This document shows positions 6,676 through 8,763 of a stretch of DNA of 8,763 bases, in pieces; position 1 is the first letter of the stretch, and the number at the start of each line of letters is the position of its first letter. The notes below the pieces were generated by a model. That model was not told the origin of the DNA and did no database searches. It was given only the letters and a program-made list of their open reading frames with translations. The stretch lies in assembly GCA_900545015.1 (NCBI GenBank), contig UQXJ01000046.1:1-8763 (forward strand). The letters are read 5' to 3'. Position numbers and translations under genes: made by a program. The DNA is from an uncultured Mollicutes bacterium (lineage in GTDB: Bacteria > Bacillota_I > Bacilli_A > RFN20 > CAG-826).

Positions 6676-8632
6676 ATTTTTTTACAAAAGTAACTGTGAA
6701 TTGATATGTACCAAGAGCACTAAATTTAAATTGGAATGGAGCATTTTGAGTCGCATCCATAGTGAACTCAAAAGTACCTTCTTTTGTTTCACCACTGTTT
6801 ACAGCAATTGTTTGTTCATTTGAAACATTTTTTGAACATGATGCAAATATTGATGTTGATTCATCTCCACCTTTAAATTTAATTGAATATTTGCAATCAT
6901 ATGTTCCATCTTGAGGTGCATATCTTAAGTATGAGAATTGTGTTTTATCACCTTTAGAATTGACATTGTTGGTTATATCGAAATCAATTACATTATCTTT
7001 AATTTTTCTAAATGTTGATTTTGCTTTGTCATCTTGGAAGTAATACCATTTTTCTTTATTTGCAATAACATCATTATTCTTTCCTTTTTCAAGATCAACT
7101 CTATCATCTGCTACTGCACTATTAACAACAGATACTGTACAACTTGCTGAATATGAGCCTGAAACAGCTGTAATAACTGCTGAACCAACTGACTTAGCTG
7201 TAACTTTTCCGTTTTCAACACTAGCAACAGCTTCATTATTTGAGCTCCATTTAATAGTTGGATTTTCTGCATCTGGAACATTAGCTGTTAAAGTAAATTC
7301 CTTAACGCCATTTAAATCAAGTTCCTTTGCACTTTCAGATAATGTCATCTTCTTAACTTCACCTGTTTTTTTAAATAATGGAATGATGTAGAAATCTCCA
7401 GTTGATTTAAATTTAATTTGAATTGGACTTGTTTCGTCTTTAGATACTGAAGTATAGTCAAATTCAACTTTGTTTAATCCAGCTTTATAAGTTGTATCAG
7501 TTCCACCATTAATTGAAAGTAATGATTCTGTTTTACTATAAATAAAGAAAGTTGTTTTATAAATAATTCCACCAACGGCATCAGGTTGATAACGTAAATA
7601 GAAGAAGTTAGCACCTTTTATATTTCCATCAGCATCACCAACTCTTGTAACATTTGCGTGGATTAATCCATTATCAATTGTTGGGGTTGATTCAACTAAA
7701 ACATTATCCATGTTTTCGCATAAATAATACCAAGAACCTGGGTTATCAGCTGCATCAGCTTTTTTACCCGAAGTAAGCTCAGCTACTTCTTCGCCTGTTC
7801 CTTTAACTATGATTACACAACTTGAAGAAATTTTATCAGTTTCAGATGAAAGTGTTACAGTTGTCATACCAATTTTTAATCCAGTAACTTTGCCATCTTT
7901 GACACTAGCAATTGTTGCATCTTCTACTGACCAAACAGCATCTTTTGCAGGTGTTCCTTTTACATTTATTGTGACTTCTTCATTAAGTTTTATTTCTGCT
8001 TTATCATCGAGTGAGAAGAAATTAGCAAATACTTTAACTTTACATGTAGCACTTGCTTTTCCATTAGTTACAGTAATTATAGTTTCACCTGATCCTTGAG
8101 CTGTAACTAATCCTGTTTCTGAAACAGTAGCAACTTTTTCATCACTTGAAGACCATTTTAATGTTCCTTCAAAACCACTTTGTTTAGCAGTTAATTGATG
8201 AGTGTTTCCTTCACTCATTGAAATTGTAATGTCAGTTTCATTTAAGGTAATAGTGAAATTATTTACAGTAGCAGAAATCTTTTTGCTTTGCAAAACTTTG
8301 ATAGTGCCTTTCTTTCTAGCACTAACTGTAATCTCACAAGTTCCTTCTTTAACACCGTGAATAGTTCCTTGTTTAACAGTAGCAATTTCTTTATTACTGC
8401 TTGCCCAAGAAATTAAATATTCATCATTATTTTTAGTTTTTGCTGTTACTTCTTTATCTTCTCCGACATTTAAAGAAACTTCACTCAATGAGACTTCAAG
8501 ACCAACGTCTTCTTGTTGAGTAGTTCCCCCAACATCACCTTTATTATCGTCTTTAGGTCCGCACGAAACAATGGCTCCGCCTACTCCAAAAGCCATTAAA
8601 CTGCATAAAGCAATTAATTTAATTTTTTTCAT
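6674..8632 (-). CDS. Multidomain surface lipoprotein: four Big_2 Ig-like domains and two CBM-like modules
   Basis: The 652-residue product has a type II signal peptide with lipobox IVSC and lipidated Cys24, then a short Asp/Gly/Gln linker. Three Big_2-like domains follow at about 43-125, 127-204 and 206-280, each with the signature W-[AS]-S-S-[ND] or W-S-V-E-D, then [IV]-A-[TS]-V, G-x-[IV]-x-[GA] and a last strand. Next comes a beta-sandwich-like module (about 283-425), a fourth Big_2 domain (429-505), and a second copy of that module (about 509-652). Both copies share W-Y-Y (301-303, 529-531) and Y-L-R-Y-x-P (345-350, 568-573). The layout resembles CBM4_9-type carbohydrate-binding domains: aromatic start, a VDIT-like strand, and a final FxF-type strand pair. 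No catalytic domain is present. The likely role is binding a glycan at the cell surface, with Ig domains as spacers. AGAGGG (8638-8643) lies five bases before the ATG. It is the first gene of the operon. Confidence 0.87.
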   Translation of the reverse strand: MKKIKLIALCSLMAFGVGGAIVSCGPKDDNKGDVGGTTQQEDVGLEVSLSEVSLNVGEDKEVTAKTKNNDEYLISWASSNKEIATVKQGTIHGVKEGTCEITVSARKKGTIKVLQSKKISATVNNFTITLNETDITISMSEGNTHQLTAKQSGFEGTLKWSSSDEKVATVSETGLVTAQGSGETIITVTNGKASATCKVKVFANFFSLDDKAEIKLNEEVTINVKGTPAKDAVWSVEDATIASVKDGKVTGLKIGMTTVTLSSETDKISSSCVIIVKGTGEEVAELTSGKKADAADNPGSWYYLCENMDNVLVESTPTIDNGLIHANVTRVGDADGNIKGANFFYLRYQPDAVGGIIYKTTFFIYSKTESLLSINGGTDTTYKAGLNKVEFDYTSVSKDETSPIQIKFKSTGDFYIIPLFKKTGEVKKMTLSESAKELDLNGVKEFTLTANVPDAENPTIKWSSNNEAVASVENGKVTAKSVGSAVITAVSGSYSASCTVSVVNSAVADDRVDLEKGKNNDVIANKEKWYYFQDDKAKSTFRKIKDNVIDFDITNNVNSKGDKTQFSYLRYAPQDGTYDCKYSIKFKGGDESTSIFASCSKNVSNEQTIAVNSGETKEGTFEFTMDATQNAPFQFKFSALGTYQFTVTFVKK

Positions 8633-8665
8633 TTTTTCCCTCTTTCAAGCACTTTGCTTTTATAT

Positions 8666-8710
8666 AGTATATTATTTTTTATAATAGAAAAAAATTGCAA
8701 TTTATTTAAA
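8666..8710 (-). promoter_or_regulatory. Probable sigma-A-type promoter of the minus-strand operon
   Basis: In minus-strand sense the leader offers TTTAAA (8705-8710), then 18 bases, then TATTAT (8681-8686). A second -10-like hexamer, TATACT, is at 8666-8671, but only TTTTTT stands where its -35 would be. Neither pair has a good TTGACA. The region is very AT-rich, so the exact promoter is uncertain. Its position just upstream of the first gene of a four-gene operon is what supports it. Confidence 0.4.
8692..8703. promoter_or_regulatory. 12-base perfect palindrome AAATTGCAATTT, possible operator
   Basis: AAATTGCAATTT is its own reverse complement and lies between the TTTAAA and TATTAT hexamers of the putative promoter. 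This is where a dimeric repressor would block transcription. No regulator gene is in the window, and AT-rich DNA produces short palindromes easily. Confidence 0.3.
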
Positions 8711-8736
8711 AATCCTTTTTTGCAGTTGCGTGCTCT

Positions 8737-8751
8737 AAGTATCGATTTCAT
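8737..8751 (-). promoter_or_regulatory. cre-like sequence (possible CcpA site)
   Basis: The minus strand reads ATGAAATCGATACTT. Against the Bacillus cre consensus WTGNAANCGNWNNCW it differs only at the near-terminal C; the stricter TGWAANCGNTNWCA form fails in its last three positions. It lies about 105-119 bases before the start codon, upstream of the putative promoter. The context of a glycan-degrading operon makes carbon catabolite control plausible, but the match is partial. Confidence 0.25.
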
Positions 8752-8763
8752 CGGTGTTTTTTC

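Noticed and set aside
7809..8099. A 96-codon open frame on the plus strand
   Set aside because: It is antisense to the well-supported lipoprotein gene, inside its third and second Ig-like domains. Its composition (Val/Ser/Thr-rich) mirrors the codons of that gene, and it has no good ribosome site.
8629..8751. A 40-codon open frame on the minus strand (starting MKSILRARNC) whose TGA overlaps the ATG of the lipoprotein gene
   Set aside because: It has no visible ribosome site, runs through the AT-rich promoter-like region, and has an unnatural Lys/Asn/Phe-rich composition. The overlap with the ATG is suggestive but probably fortuitous.
8740..8763. A possible plus-strand terminator (TATCGAT, TTC, ATCGGTG, then TTTTTT)
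   Set aside because: Only four of the pairs are strong and the rest are wobble or A-T pairs. No plus-strand gene ends nearby within the window.
1..8763. Mycoplasma-type genetic code (TGA as Trp)
   Set aside because: Trp is coded by TGG throughout and no in-frame TGA occurs inside the genes.
1..8763. CRISPR arrays, tRNA or rRNA genes, insertion sequences, phage genes
   Set aside because: No regularly spaced direct repeats, cloverleaf-like sequences, rRNA motifs, transposase or integrase frames, or terminal inverted repeats were found by eye.

Overview
The window looks like chromosomal DNA from a low-GC (roughly 30% by eye) Gram-positive bacterium of the gut Bacilli/Clostridia type. The evidence is AT-rich codon choice, AGGAG-like Shine-Dalgarno sites, lipoprotein signal peptides, Big_2-type Ig-like domains, and a GH3 enzyme with the domain order and membrane segments known from gut Firmicutes. 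Trp is coded by TGG and no TGA lies inside a gene, so a Mycoplasma-type code is unlikely. A closer taxonomic placement cannot be supported from this sequence. All five clear stop codons are TAA.

Layout: positions 34-1332 (+) hold the 3' part of a secreted or surface protein built from alternating OB-fold-like and Ig-like domains. Its true start lies upstream or has been lost, because an in-frame TAG sits at 31-33 and the first in-frame ATG (283) falls inside a domain. Positions 1333-1480 are a convergent intergenic region with two strong hairpins that act as terminators. From 8632 down to 1481, the minus strand carries four tightly packed genes with gaps of 10, 2 and 18 bases. In order of transcription they are a lipoprotein with four Ig-like domains and two copies of a CBM-like beta-sandwich module (6674-8632), a small four-helix membrane protein (6214-6663), a membrane-anchored GH3 glycoside hydrolase with reversed domain order (3167-6211), and a right-handed beta-helix lipoprotein (1481-3148). 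The AT-rich leader at 8633-8763 holds the probable promoter, a 12-base palindrome and a cre-like sequence.

Working model (inference): the four minus-strand genes form one operon for capture and cleavage of a glycan on the outer face of the membrane. The first lipoprotein would bind carbohydrate, the GH3 would remove terminal sugars, the beta-helix lipoprotein would bind or cleave a polysaccharide, and the small membrane protein would be a partner of the GH3. No transporter or regulator is present. No RNA genes, CRISPR arrays, insertion sequences or phage genes were seen.
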